Source: a bacterium
GTDB taxonomy: Bacteria; Verrucomicrobiota; Verrucomicrobiae; Opitutales; Opitutaceae
Assembly: GCA_021780625.1 (NCBI GenBank)
Contig: JAJXYI010000599.1
Span: 1-7,211, forward strand
DNA: 7,211 nt
Direction of reading: 5' to 3'
In this document: positions 1-5,891 of the stretch, piece after piece
How the letters are laid out: each line of letters starts with the position of its first letter
Numbering within the stretch: the first letter of the stretch is position 1
Notes under the pieces: model-generated
Databases searched by the model: none
Told to the model about the DNA's origin: nothing
Seen by the model: the letters and a program-made list of their open reading frames with translations, nothing else
Made by a program: the position numbers and the translations under genes

Positions 1-146
1 CGGTCCGCCTTGAACTCCCCCGAGGCGCGCAGCGCAAACGCAACACGCCTGACCGTCTCCTCGCCCTTGTGGCTGAGGGGACGCACGGCATCGTCGCGGC
101 CCTCCGCCGCGTCCGCATGCCTGATCAGGAAGAGTCGTCGCTTCAT
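1..146 (-). CDS. sixA: SixA-type phosphohistidine phosphatase, N-terminal 48 residues (partial)
   Basis: Reading leftward from ATG at 146, the frame stays open to the window edge and begins MKRRLFLIRHADAAEG. This is the RH signature of the histidine phosphatase superfamily; R9 and H10 correspond to the catalytic RHG motif, with Ala in place of Gly, as is common in SixA proteins. The following VRPLSHKGEE (21-30) matches the RPLT..G block of E. coli SixA, so I prefer SixA over the phosphoglycerate mutase or cobalamin phosphatase branches. SixA enzymes are small (about 160 residues), cytosolic, and remove phosphate from histidine, for example on the HPt domain of ArcB or on the PTS protein NPr. 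The catalytic C-terminal half lies outside the window and cannot be checked. The gene starts 33 bp after the hybrid kinase stop on the same strand, so co-transcription is likely. I see no clear Shine-Dalgarno before the ATG. Confidence 0.85.
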   Translation of the reverse strand, partial: MKRRLFLIRHADAAEGRDDAVRPLSHKGEETVRRVAFALRASGEFKAD

Positions 147-179
147 CGGGGCGTCACTGTGCACGCATCGCCCGAAGTT

Positions 180-1757
180 TCAACGGTCGATCAGGGCGCG
201 CACCGCCTGGAGCAGCTCGCTCATGGCAAAAGGTTTCGGGAGCTCGGCCTGGCAGCGGGCCTCCTTCGCCTGCCGGCGCCCCGCAGGTCCGCCGCCATGC
301 GTGCACAACAGGCGCATCGACGGCTGCTGCTCGCGCAGGCGCCGGAGCAGCCTGCGGCTGACCCCATCGGCGCCGACCTCCGCCACAAGGACGTCCACCC
401 GGATCTTCTGTCCCGCCACGAGGCGCTCGCCTTCGATCGCGTCGCGCGCCAGGAAGACTCGGTAGCCCTCGGACGCAAGCATGCCCGAGGCCATCTTCCC
501 CACCACGTCGTCGCTCTCGATGAGCAGGATCTGCTCGTTCCCACGCGAGGCAGTCGGTCCGCCCCGCAGCGGCGTCGCACCGTCCGTGCGCGCATCCTCC
601 ACAAGCGGCAGCAGGATCTCGAAGGTCGACCCAATGAGCAGCCTGCTGTGCACGGAAATGTGGCCACCGCTCTGGCGCACGACGCCGTAGGCGAGCGCGA
701 GTCCCAGGCCGCTGCCCTTGCCGGGACCCTTCGTGGTGAAGAAGGGTTCGAACAGGTGCGCCAGCGTGTCGGCGTCCATTCCCATGCCGTTGTCCTCCAC
801 GCTGAGCAGCGCGTAACGTCCCGGCGCCACGCCCTCCCCCGGTCTTTCCCCGGGCCCCACCTTCACGTCGCGCACGGCCGTCGTGATCTTCACCCTGCCT
901 TTCGCCCGCAGCGCGTCACGCGCGTTGAGGGTCAGGTTCAGCATCACCTGCTGGAGCTGGTCGGGGTCGGCCCGGACCAGCAACGATCCCTCCGCCAGCG
1001 AACACTCCAGCACGCCCGCGTCGCCCAGGACCCGCTCCAGCACCTCGCGGTTTTCCGCCAGCAGGGAGTTCAGGTCGATCACGCGCGACTCCATCGGCTG
1101 TCTGCGTCCCAGCGCGAGCAGCTGGCGCGTGAGCGTGGCCGCTTTCTGCCCCGCGCGCAGAATCTCGTTGAGCGGCTGCACGAGGCCGTCGTTCCCGGCC
1201 GCCCTCTCGAGCAGGATCTGGCAATAGCCGTTGATGACCGAGATAAGGTTGTTGAAATCGTGCGCCACGCCCCCCGCCATGCGGCCCACGGCATCGAGCC
1301 GCTGAGCGTGCATCAGAGCCTCCTCGAAATGCCGCCGGTCGGTCACGTCGCGGTAGCAGCCCACGACCCGCCTGCGGCGCTCCCCGCGCGCCGGTATCGC
1401 GCTCAGCGACCAGGCGGCGAACAGCGACCGCCCGCCCGGTCCCACCAGGTCTCCCTCGTCCGAAAAGACTCCCGGGCGCATCCCGCCCTTCACCCATTCG
1501 CGCAGGCGGGCGAGCGCCGCGGGGTCTGTGTGCACGATCCCGTGCGGCTGGCCGGCAAGCGCGCCCGCCGGCTGGCCCACCATCGCGCAGAACGCTTCGT
1601 TCGCGAACTCGATCGTCAGCCCGCCGTCGCGCCCGGCCGAATACAGCACCGCCCCCTCGCTCAGGCCGCGCAGCGACGCGGCGAGCAGGCGGTCGCTGAC
1701 CTTCGGTCCCGCAGCCCGGGAGACGCGCGGACGCTCGGAGGTGCGACGTTTCGTCAT
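180..1757 (-). CDS. soluble PAS hybrid sensor histidine kinase with a degenerate receiver domain
   Basis: The protein has 525 residues and no membrane segment or signal peptide, so it is a cytosolic sensor. Residues ~20-145 look like a PAS domain ending in GCYRDVTDRR, the usual PAS exit. The dimerisation helix carries the H-box AVGRMAGGVAHDFNN with H166. The ATPase domain has the N-box (N278 in NLTLNARDAL), the G1 box EDNGMGMD (D322), the F-box LFEPFFTTK (335-343) and the G2 box GKGSGLGL (346-353). All catalytic boxes are intact, so autophosphorylation is expected. Residues ~408-525 form a receiver with T486 and K508 (PKPF) kept. The acidic pocket is E414/S415 rather than two Asp, and the acceptor position in DVLVAEV is E460, not Asp. 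I chose ATG 1757 because GAGGGG lies 10 nt before it; a longer in-frame start would run through pdxH. The ligand and output partner are unknown. It lies between pdxH and sixA. Confidence 0.92.
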   Translation of the reverse strand: MTKRRTSERPRVSRAAGPKVSDRLLAASLRGLSEGAVLYSAGRDGGLTIEFANEAFCAMVGQPAGALAGQPHGIVHTDPAALARLREWVKGGMRPGVFSDEGDLVGPGGRSLFAAWSLSAIPARGERRRRVVGCYRDVTDRRHFEEALMHAQRLDAVGRMAGGVAHDFNNLISVINGYCQILLERAAGNDGLVQPLNEILRAGQKAATLTRQLLALGRRQPMESRVIDLNSLLAENREVLERVLGDAGVLECSLAEGSLLVRADPDQLQQVMLNLTLNARDALRAKGRVKITTAVRDVKVGPGERPGEGVAPGRYALLSVEDNGMGMDADTLAHLFEPFFTTKGPGKGSGLGLALAYGVVRQSGGHISVHSRLLIGSTFEILLPLVEDARTDGATPLRGGPTASRGNEQILLIESDDVVGKMASGMLASEGYRVFLARDAIEGERLVAGQKIRVDVLVAEVGADGVSRRLLRRLREQQPSMRLLCTHGGGPAGRRQAKEARCQAELPKPFAMSELLQAVRALIDR

Positions 1758-1767
1758 CGTTGCAGGG

Positions 1768-1774
1768 CCCCTCA
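1768..1774 (-). promoter_or_regulatory. ribosome-binding site of the kinase gene overlapping the pdxH stop codon
   Basis: On the minus strand the sequence TGAGGGG contains the pdxH stop TGA (1774-1772) and a Shine-Dalgarno-like GAGGGG (1773-1768), 10 nt before the kinase ATG at 1757. Sharing bases between a stop and the next ribosome-binding site is a usual arrangement for translational coupling. It also supports choosing ATG 1757 as the kinase start. The spacing is slightly long, so its strength is uncertain. Confidence 0.6.
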
Positions 1775-2410
1775 GGGAGCCAGGCGTTCGACCACCCAGC
1801 CGTCCTTGTCGCGGCGATAGCGGATACGATCGTGAAGGCGACTGCGCCGCCCCTGCCAGAATTCGACGGTCTCGGGCGCCAGCCGGTAGCCGCCCCAGTG
1901 CGGCGGCATCGGCACCTGCTGCCCCGCGTAGCGGGCCTCGACCGATTTCATGGACTCCTCGAGCACCTTGCGGCCGTTGATGATCGTGCTCTGCGGCGAC
2001 GCCCACGCGGCGAGCTGGCTGGGCAGCGGGCGGCTGTGGAAATACGCGTCGCTCTCCTCACGCGTGATCTTCGAGACCACGCCCTCGACGATCACCTGGC
2101 GCTCCAGGCCGATCCACGGGAACAGCAGCGACGCGCGGCCCGTGTCGGCGAGGTCCCGCGCCTTTCGGCTGTCGTAGTTCGAGTAGAAAACGAAGCCGCG
2201 GCCGTCGAGTCCCTTGAGCAGGACCGTGCGCGACGAGGGGCGCCCGTCCTTCGAGCAGGTGCTCAGCACCATGGCATTCGGTTCGGCAATACGCGCTCCC
2301 TCCGCCTCCTGAAACCATTTTTCAAACTGACGGAAGGGGTCTTTGGCGGCGTCCTTTTCGAGGAGGCCCGAGAGGCTGTAGTCCTTGCGAAGCTCGGCGT
2401 AGGTCGACAT
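1772..2410 (-). CDS. pdxH: pyridoxamine/pyridoxine 5'-phosphate oxidase
   Basis: The 212-residue product uses FMN and O2 to oxidise pyridoxamine or pyridoxine 5'-phosphate to pyridoxal 5'-phosphate, releasing H2O2. It is a cytosolic homodimer in the PLP synthesis/salvage pathway. Family blocks appear in order: SRTVLLKGLD (60-69) and FVFYSNYDSRKA (73-84), which bind FMN; LLFPWIGLERQV (95-106); YFHSRPLPSQLAAWAS (123-138); and WGGYRLAPETVEFWQG (172-187). The substrate-binding RLHDR (191-195) and the ending ERLAP match the E. coli enzyme closely. Length is typical. I chose the ATG at 2410 because the N-terminal LRKDYSLSGLLEKDAAKDPF aligns with the start of the E. coli protein. There is no Shine-Dalgarno before this ATG. 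A hybrid kinase gene follows after 14 bp, so pdxH is probably first in a three-gene operon. Confidence 0.97.
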   Translation of the reverse strand: MSTYAELRKDYSLSGLLEKDAAKDPFRQFEKWFQEAEGARIAEPNAMVLSTCSKDGRPSSRTVLLKGLDGRGFVFYSNYDSRKARDLADTGRASLLFPWIGLERQVIVEGVVSKITREESDAYFHSRPLPSQLAAWASPQSTIINGRKVLEESMKSVEARYAGQQVPMPPHWGGYRLAPETVEFWQGRRSRLHDRIRYRRDKDGWVVERLAP

Positions 2411-2417
2411 CCGGGGC

Positions 2418-2446
2418 ACTGTGTCCGGGGCCATGGCCGCTGTCAA
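2418..2446 (-). promoter_or_regulatory. candidate pdxH promoter (leaderless transcript)
   Basis: The minus strand has a perfect TTGACA (2446-2441), a 17-nt spacer and the weak hexamer CACAGT (2423-2418, 3 of 6 matches to TATAAT). A start about 7 nt further on would fall at 2411, next to the pdxH ATG at 2410. That would give a leaderless mRNA, in line with the missing Shine-Dalgarno. The -35 match is good and the -10 match is poor, so this stays tentative. Confidence 0.3.
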
Positions 2447-2470
2447 AGCCCGGCGCGCCATTCCGGCGGG

Positions 2471-2498
2471 TTGCACCCCGGCGTCCCCGCCGCATAGT
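2471..2498 (+). promoter_or_regulatory. candidate promoter of the M20 peptidase gene (leaderless transcript)
   Basis: TTGCAC (2471-2476) lies 16 nt before CATAGT (2493-2498, 4 of 6 matches to TATAAT). Initiation about 7 nt downstream would fall at 2505-2506, the A of the chosen ATG. No Shine-Dalgarno is visible before that ATG. The -35 agrees only in its first three bases, so the call is weak by itself. It gains some weight from the mirror-image arrangement on the pdxH side. Confidence 0.25.
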
Positions 2499-2505
2499 GC
2501 TCCGC

Positions 2506-3753
2506 ATGCGAAATCCCGTCGAAGTCTACCTCAAGACCCATGCGCAGACCCTCGCGAGCCGCGTGCGCGAACTGATCGCCGTCCAGACCATCAACCCGCC
2601 CGGACGCGACTACGCGACGATGACCGCCCTGCTTCGCCGGCGGCTCCAGGAGGTCGGGCTCGACGCCAGGGTCCTGGTCCCGGCCCGCGCACTCCAGCGA
2701 AAGGTGCTCGGCGCCGAGGCCGCCGCCAACCCCCGTGCCAACGTGCTCGGCACGCGGCGCGTCCGGGGCGCGCGGCGCACACTTCATTTCAACGCCCACT
2801 TCGACGTCGTCCCCGTCGGCGGCGACTGGAAACACGGCAGCCCCTTCTCCGGCGCCGTCGAGGGCGGATGGATCCATGGGCGGGGCACGGCCGACATGAA
2901 GGGCTCCATCGCCGCGCTCCTGCTCGCCCTTGAGGCGCTGCACGCCACGGGCACCGAGCCGCGCCTCAACCTCGAGGTCTCGTTCACCGCGGACGAGGAG
3001 ACCGATTCGCTCCTCGGCTCGGATTGGCTCGTGAGGCATGCACCCATCTCGCCGGATTACGCGGTCGTGATGGAAGGCGGCGAGGAGGACTCGATCGGCT
3101 GCGGGCACAACGGCGTCGTCTGGCTGGAGGTCACCGTGCACGGCCGCGCCTCACACGGCTCGCGACCCGAGTTGGGAGTGAATGCGCTCGAAAAGATGTC
3201 CGCGCTGGTGCTCGCACTCGAAGACTACAAGCGCCGCATCAGCCGCAGGGTGTTCGTGGCGCCCGACGGCACCCGGCGCGTGCCGACCATCAATGTCGGC
3301 GGCGAATTTGCCCAGGGGCCCGGAGGAAAGATCAACACCGTGCCCGCGCTCGCCCGCTTCTCCATCGACCGCCGGGTGCTCCCGCGCGAAAGCGTCGCGG
3401 TCGTGGAGCGCGAGCTGCGCACCTTCCTCCGCACCGCCGCCGCCCGCATCCCGGCCTGCGAGATCTCAGTGGCCAAGGTCTCCGAAAACCACCCCTGCTT
3501 CTCCAAGCCGACCTCCCCCTTCTTCAAGGCGATGGCCGGCGCCGTGCAGTCCGTGCGCAGGCGCCCGACCACCTTCAGCGTCTCCAGCGGCTTCAACGAC
3601 ATGCACTTCTTCCAGCACCACCTCGGCATCCCCACGCTCGGCTACGGCCCCGGCGGCCGCAATGAACACGCGGTCGACGAGCGGGCCCGGTTGCGCGATC
3701 TCGCTGACTGTGCGCGGATCTACGCAAAGTTAATGACCGAGTTCGCCGGCTGA
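2506..3753 (+). CDS. M20 family metallopeptidase / ArgE-DapE-type deacylase
   Basis: The 415-residue cytosolic hydrolase (no signal peptide) belongs to the di-zinc M20 family, which cleaves amide bonds of N-acylated amino acids or small peptides. Visible metal and catalytic residues are H98 and D100 in HFNAHFDVVPVG, D130 in GRGTADMKG, E164/E165 in TADEETD, E190 in VVMEGG and H388 in GRNEHAVDE. The dimerisation domain occupies ~200-310 and carries VHGRASHGSRP (H217) and GGKINTVPALARFSIDRR. All five metal positions of DapE-like enzymes are present, so it should be active. The substrate cannot be read: dapE, argE and general dipeptidase relatives are all possible, and 415 residues is longer than typical DapE or ArgE (about 375-385). 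No lysine or arginine biosynthesis gene is nearby. A GTG at 2497 is in frame, but ATG 2506 fits the candidate promoter better. It diverges from pdxH across 95 bp. Confidence 0.92.
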   Translation: MRNPVEVYLKTHAQTLASRVRELIAVQTINPPGRDYATMTALLRRRLQEVGLDARVLVPARALQRKVLGAEAAANPRANVLGTRRVRGARRTLHFNAHFDVVPVGGDWKHGSPFSGAVEGGWIHGRGTADMKGSIAALLLALEALHATGTEPRLNLEVSFTADEETDSLLGSDWLVRHAPISPDYAVVMEGGEEDSIGCGHNGVVWLEVTVHGRASHGSRPELGVNALEKMSALVLALEDYKRRISRRVFVAPDGTRRVPTINVGGEFAQGPGGKINTVPALARFSIDRRVLPRESVAVVERELRTFLRTAAARIPACEISVAKVSENHPCFSKPTSPFFKAMAGAVQSVRRRPTTFSVSSGFNDMHFFQHHLGIPTLGYGPGGRNEHAVDERARLRDLADCARIYAKLMTEFAG

Positions 3754-3936
3754 ATTGAATCGCCAGGAGAAACACGAAATTCCACGGGTGTCGGCTTTGC
3801 GTTGCGTGCGCTTAAAGGTGCGCTCCGACCACTGCCGGCAACCCTGGCGGCTTCTCGTGTTTTTTGTGGCCAATCCTTCCGGTTGAATTGATTGCGTCTT
3901 TGCCGCCCTGCGGCCCCTGCGGTTCGAACCCGGACC
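3754..3936. other. 183-bp convergent intergenic gap with short periodic and inverted repeats
   Basis: No gene is visible between the two converging stop codons. The left end has a plus-strand run GGAGAAACACGAAATTCC (3766-3783). The right half has a minus-strand run with CCACAAAAAACACGAG and then, nearer rlmN, CCGCAGGGGCCGCAGGG with an approximately 9-nt period. CGCCAGG (3761-3767) and CCTGGCG (3843-3849) form a 7-bp inverted pair, and TGAATTGA occurs at 3751-3758 and 3884-3891. A small hairpin GCCGC-CCT-GCGGC (3902-3914) could help terminate transcription, but no T-run follows on either strand, so I do not call an intrinsic terminator. Confidence 0.55.
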
Positions 3937-5010
3937 TCAGGCCGCCGGCGCGGCGAGCTGGCCGCAACCCGCCGCGATGTCGATTCCCCGGCGCTGCCGC
4001 ACCGTGCTCGGCAGTTCGTAGTGCTTCGCCAGGATGTCCTGAAACTGACGCGCCGCCTGCCGATGCGACGGTGCCCCGTCGTATCCCGAGGTCGGATTGA
4101 GCGGGATCAGGTTCACCTGCGCAGGCATGCCCTGGATCAGCCGGCCGACCGCGTGCGCGTGATCCGCGGAATCGTTCACGCCCTCGATCAGCGTCCACTC
4201 GAAAAAGATGCGCCGCGACAGGCGCGTCGTGTACACGCGACACGCGTCCATCAACTCGTCGAGCGGCCATTTCCGCGCCGCCGGCACCAGCGCCGCACGC
4301 TCCGCCTGCGTCGCGCCGTGCAGCGACACCGCCAGATGCACTGGACGGGCCTCCTCGGCCAGTCGCAGGATGCCGGGCACTACGCCGACCGTGCTCAGCG
4401 TGATCCGCGAGGCGCCCAGCGCGAAGCCGCTCTGGTCGCGCAGGATGTCGACCGCCGTCATCACCGAGTCATAGTTGTGCAGCGGTTCGCCCATGCCCAT
4501 CAGCACCAGGTTGCGTAGGCGCCCGGTCTCGCCGCGCGGAGGCTGTTCGCCTCGAAGGATGCGCTGGATATGCAGCGCCTGCGCCACGATTTCCCCGGGC
4601 GAGAGGTGACGTTGAAATCCCATCTGGCCCGTCGCACAGAATGTGCATCCCATCGCGCAGCCCGCCTGGCTCGAGACGCAGGCGGTCGCTCGGCCAGTAA
4701 ACCGCATCAGCACCGTCTCGATCCTCCGGCCGTCGGTCTGCTCGAGCAGGAATTTCCGCGTGAACCCGTCCGTCGAATGCGCCTCGCGCGCCACCGACGG
4801 CACCGGCAGGAAATACGTTTCCTCGAGCCGGCGCATCACTTTCGCCGGCAATTCCGGCATCCGCTCCCAGCTCTCCACGCACTCCCAGTAAAGGTAGTTC
4901 CAAAGCCGCGCCACATGCACCGGGCTGAACCCCCACGCCGCAAACTGCTCCGCCAACGCGGGGCGGGGCAGATCGAGAATCGAACGACTCGTGAGCGGGC
5001 GGGAGACCAT
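3937..5010 (-). CDS. rlmN: dual-specificity RNA methyltransferase RlmN (23S rRNA A2503 / tRNA A37, C2 methylation)
   Basis: The 357-residue radical-SAM enzyme installs 2-methyladenosine at 23S rRNA position 2503 (E. coli numbering) and position 37 of some tRNAs, affecting peptidyl-transferase function and decoding fidelity. The 4Fe-4S ligands are C118, C122 and C125 in GCAMGCTFCATGQMGF. The two mechanistic cysteines are also present: C111 in ACVSSQ and C349 in GIDIAAGCGQLA, equivalent to E. coli C118 and C355. GEP of MGMGEPLHNYDSV (171-183) helps bind SAM. The N-terminal region (~10-95) resembles the RNA-binding accessory domain, with LWNYLYW. Cfr is a close relative, but the GCAMGCTFCATG and MGMGEPLHNYDSV blocks read as RlmN and nothing suggests a resistance context. 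The ATG at 5010 follows a G-run (5020-5015) with a short 4-nt spacing. It is third in line behind the Gre-like and ribbon-helix-helix genes. Confidence 0.96.
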   Translation of the reverse strand: MVSRPLTSRSILDLPRPALAEQFAAWGFSPVHVARLWNYLYWECVESWERMPELPAKVMRRLEETYFLPVPSVAREAHSTDGFTRKFLLEQTDGRRIETVLMRFTGRATACVSSQAGCAMGCTFCATGQMGFQRHLSPGEIVAQALHIQRILRGEQPPRGETGRLRNLVLMGMGEPLHNYDSVMTAVDILRDQSGFALGASRITLSTVGVVPGILRLAEEARPVHLAVSLHGATQAERAALVPAARKWPLDELMDACRVYTTRLSRRIFFEWTLIEGVNDSADHAHAVGRLIQGMPAQVNLIPLNPTSGYDGAPSHRQAARQFQDILAKHYELPSTVRQRRGIDIAAGCGQLAAPAA

Positions 5011-5034
5011 GGTTCCCCCCGCTTCAAAGCCATC

Positions 5035-5057
5035 CCGGGGTGTTTTTCAAACCCCGG
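5035..5057 (-). promoter_or_regulatory. GC stem-loop in the rlmN leader
   Basis: CCGGGGT (5035-5041) and ACCCCGG (5051-5057) form a perfect 7-bp stem, six pairs of it G-C, with a 9-nt A/T-rich loop. It lies in the 65-bp gap between the small gene and rlmN, 24 nt upstream of the rlmN ATG. No U-run follows on the minus strand, so it is not a standard terminator. The CCCC of one arm could instead pair with the G-run just before the rlmN start, which is why I note it as possibly regulatory. Confidence 0.45.
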
Positions 5058-5075
5058 TTCCAGTTTCCTCCAGAC

Positions 5076-5348
5076 TCACCCTTGGCGACGGTGTGGCGCG
5101 GGCTCCTCATCCGGCATCGATTCATACGCATGAATCGATCCTGCGGAGTCGCTCCACAGCGGCAGATTGTCTCCACGCCAGGCTTTGGTATCGAGGATGT
5201 CCTCCCTCGCCTCCTTGTTCTCCGACGCAAGCATGAGTCGGTTCAAGGCGGCGTAGGCGACGTCTTCCGGCTTGACGTTCAGTTCCCGGGCATAGCGGCT
5301 CACCGCCGCGAACTCTGCCGAGTCGAGTTGAATTTTGATCGCAGACAT
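5076..5348 (-). CDS. small ribbon-helix-helix-like protein, function unknown
   Basis: A 90-residue protein begins MSAIKIQLDSAEFAAVSRYA. The alternating strand IKIQLD (4-9) and the two following helices (~10-22 and ~27-42, with NVKPEDVAYAALNRLML) have the shape of a CopG/Arc-like ribbon-helix-helix DNA-binding fold. Residues ~60-90 are polar, rich in Asp, Glu and Pro, and probably disordered. I recall proteins with this N-terminus from Verrucomicrobiota but cannot verify that here. No toxin gene is adjacent, so an antitoxin role is not supported by context; autoregulator or nucleoid-type roles are possible. The ATG at 5348 has no clear ribosome-binding site. The gene lies 63 bp after the Gre-like gene and 65 bp before rlmN, and a perfect inverted repeat falls in codons 70-78. 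Confidence 0.75.
   Translation of the reverse strand: MSAIKIQLDSAEFAAVSRYARELNVKPEDVAYAALNRLMLASENKEAREDILDTKAWRGDNLPLWSDSAGSIHAYESMPDEEPAPHRRQG
5116..5139. repeat. perfect 10-bp inverted repeat with 4-nt centre
   Basis: ATCGATTCAT (5116-5125) and ATGAATCGAT (5130-5139) are exact reverse complements around ACGC. The element is AT-richer than its surroundings. It lies inside the small ribbon-helix-helix-like gene, codons 70-78, about 105 nt upstream of the rlmN start. It could form a hairpin in the mRNA or serve as a dyad operator; the sequence alone does not decide. Confidence 0.6.
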
Positions 5349-5411
5349 GGGGTTGTTGGGGTTGGGCCCGAGTTTGTCCTAACACCCCGCCCACCTCAAG
5401 CCCCACCGGAC

Positions 5412-5891
5412 TCACTCGACGGAGGAGATCACGTGCTCCATCGGCTTGGCTTTTCCCGGAAGCATGACCCTGTCGCCCATGCGTTTGCCCAAGAGTTGAT
5501 GACCCAGCGGAGAGTTCGGCGTGAGCACCACGACCGTAGTATTACCCACGCTGACTTCCAGGCCTCCACGAAGGGGGCCGAGGAAATAATACCCCGTGCG
5601 ACCACCGCCCTCCAGTCGCACCAGCGCACCCGTCGAGATCGGATCCCCGGTCCCTAAGGCCTTCAAGGTCAGCGAACGATAGACCTTCAATGCATCCGCT
5701 GTTTCGCCGGCGATCTTCGCCTGCCCAGCCGCAAGGTAAGCCGCGCTCTGGCTTCGCATGTCGAAACGATCCTCCGCGCGGCTCTCCTCGTCCGTCGCCT
5801 CGTCGCGCGCCGTGTTCGCGGCGTCGGTCATCAGGCGTAGCTCCCTTTCGAGTTCGTCGACGATCGCCGTGAGCAGCGCGGATTTGTCCAT
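5412..5891 (-). CDS. GreA/GreB-family transcription elongation factor-like protein
   Basis: The 159-residue length and layout match Gre factors: an N-terminal helical coiled-coil (~1-75) and a C-terminal FKBP-like domain (~85-159). The C-terminal signature is LTPNSPLGHQLLGKRMGDRVMLP (read as SPLG at 127-130, LLGK at 133-136, GD at 139-140), the block that contacts RNA polymerase in GreA and GreB. The coiled-coil tip carries DEATDEESRAED (30-41) and D44, acidic residues placed as in Gre factors, which use them to hold Mg2+ in the polymerase active site and promote cleavage of backtracked RNA. The tip differs from the classical GDLSENAEY motif of GreA and instead resembles a separate Gre-like group with EExxAExxxDxR. 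It is therefore probably a paralogue rather than GreA itself, and cleavage activity is not certain. The ATG at 5891 lacks a clear ribosome-binding site. It is first of three same-strand genes and diverges from gluQ across 109 bp. Confidence 0.85.
   Translation of the reverse strand: MDKSALLTAIVDELERELRLMTDAANTARDEATDEESRAEDRFDMRSQSAAYLAAGQAKIAGETADALKVYRSLTLKALGTGDPISTGALVRLEGGGRTGYYFLGPLRGGLEVSVGNTTVVVLTPNSPLGHQLLGKRMGDRVMLPGKAKPMEHVISSVE

Noticed and set aside
69..1820. Long open frame on the plus strand opposite the histidine kinase
   Set aside because: Its translation shows no domain and is rich in Arg, His and Ala, as expected from the reverse of GC-rich coding DNA. The minus-strand frame has every kinase motif.
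1758..2006. Longer kinase start reaching to 2006 on the minus strand
   Set aside because: The extra 83 residues are out-of-frame readings of the pdxH coding sequence, and a good ribosome-binding site precedes ATG 1757.
2497..2505. GTG at 2497 as start of the M20 peptidase
   Set aside because: It adds three residues with no Shine-Dalgarno, overlaps the candidate -10 region, and an ATG follows at 2506.
3902..3914. GCCGC-CCT-GCGGC hairpin as an intrinsic terminator
   Set aside because: The stem is only 5 bp and neither strand has a T-run after it.
3916..3936. T-arm-like GGTTCGAACC near the rlmN end, suggesting a tRNA
   Set aside because: The palindrome fits a T-loop, but the flanking stem has a mismatch and no acceptor, D or anticodon arms can be built on either strand.
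5076..5348. Toxin-antitoxin module at the ribbon-helix-helix-like gene
   Set aside because: Neighbours are a Gre-like factor and rlmN; no RelE, HicA, PIN or similar toxin frame is adjacent on either strand.
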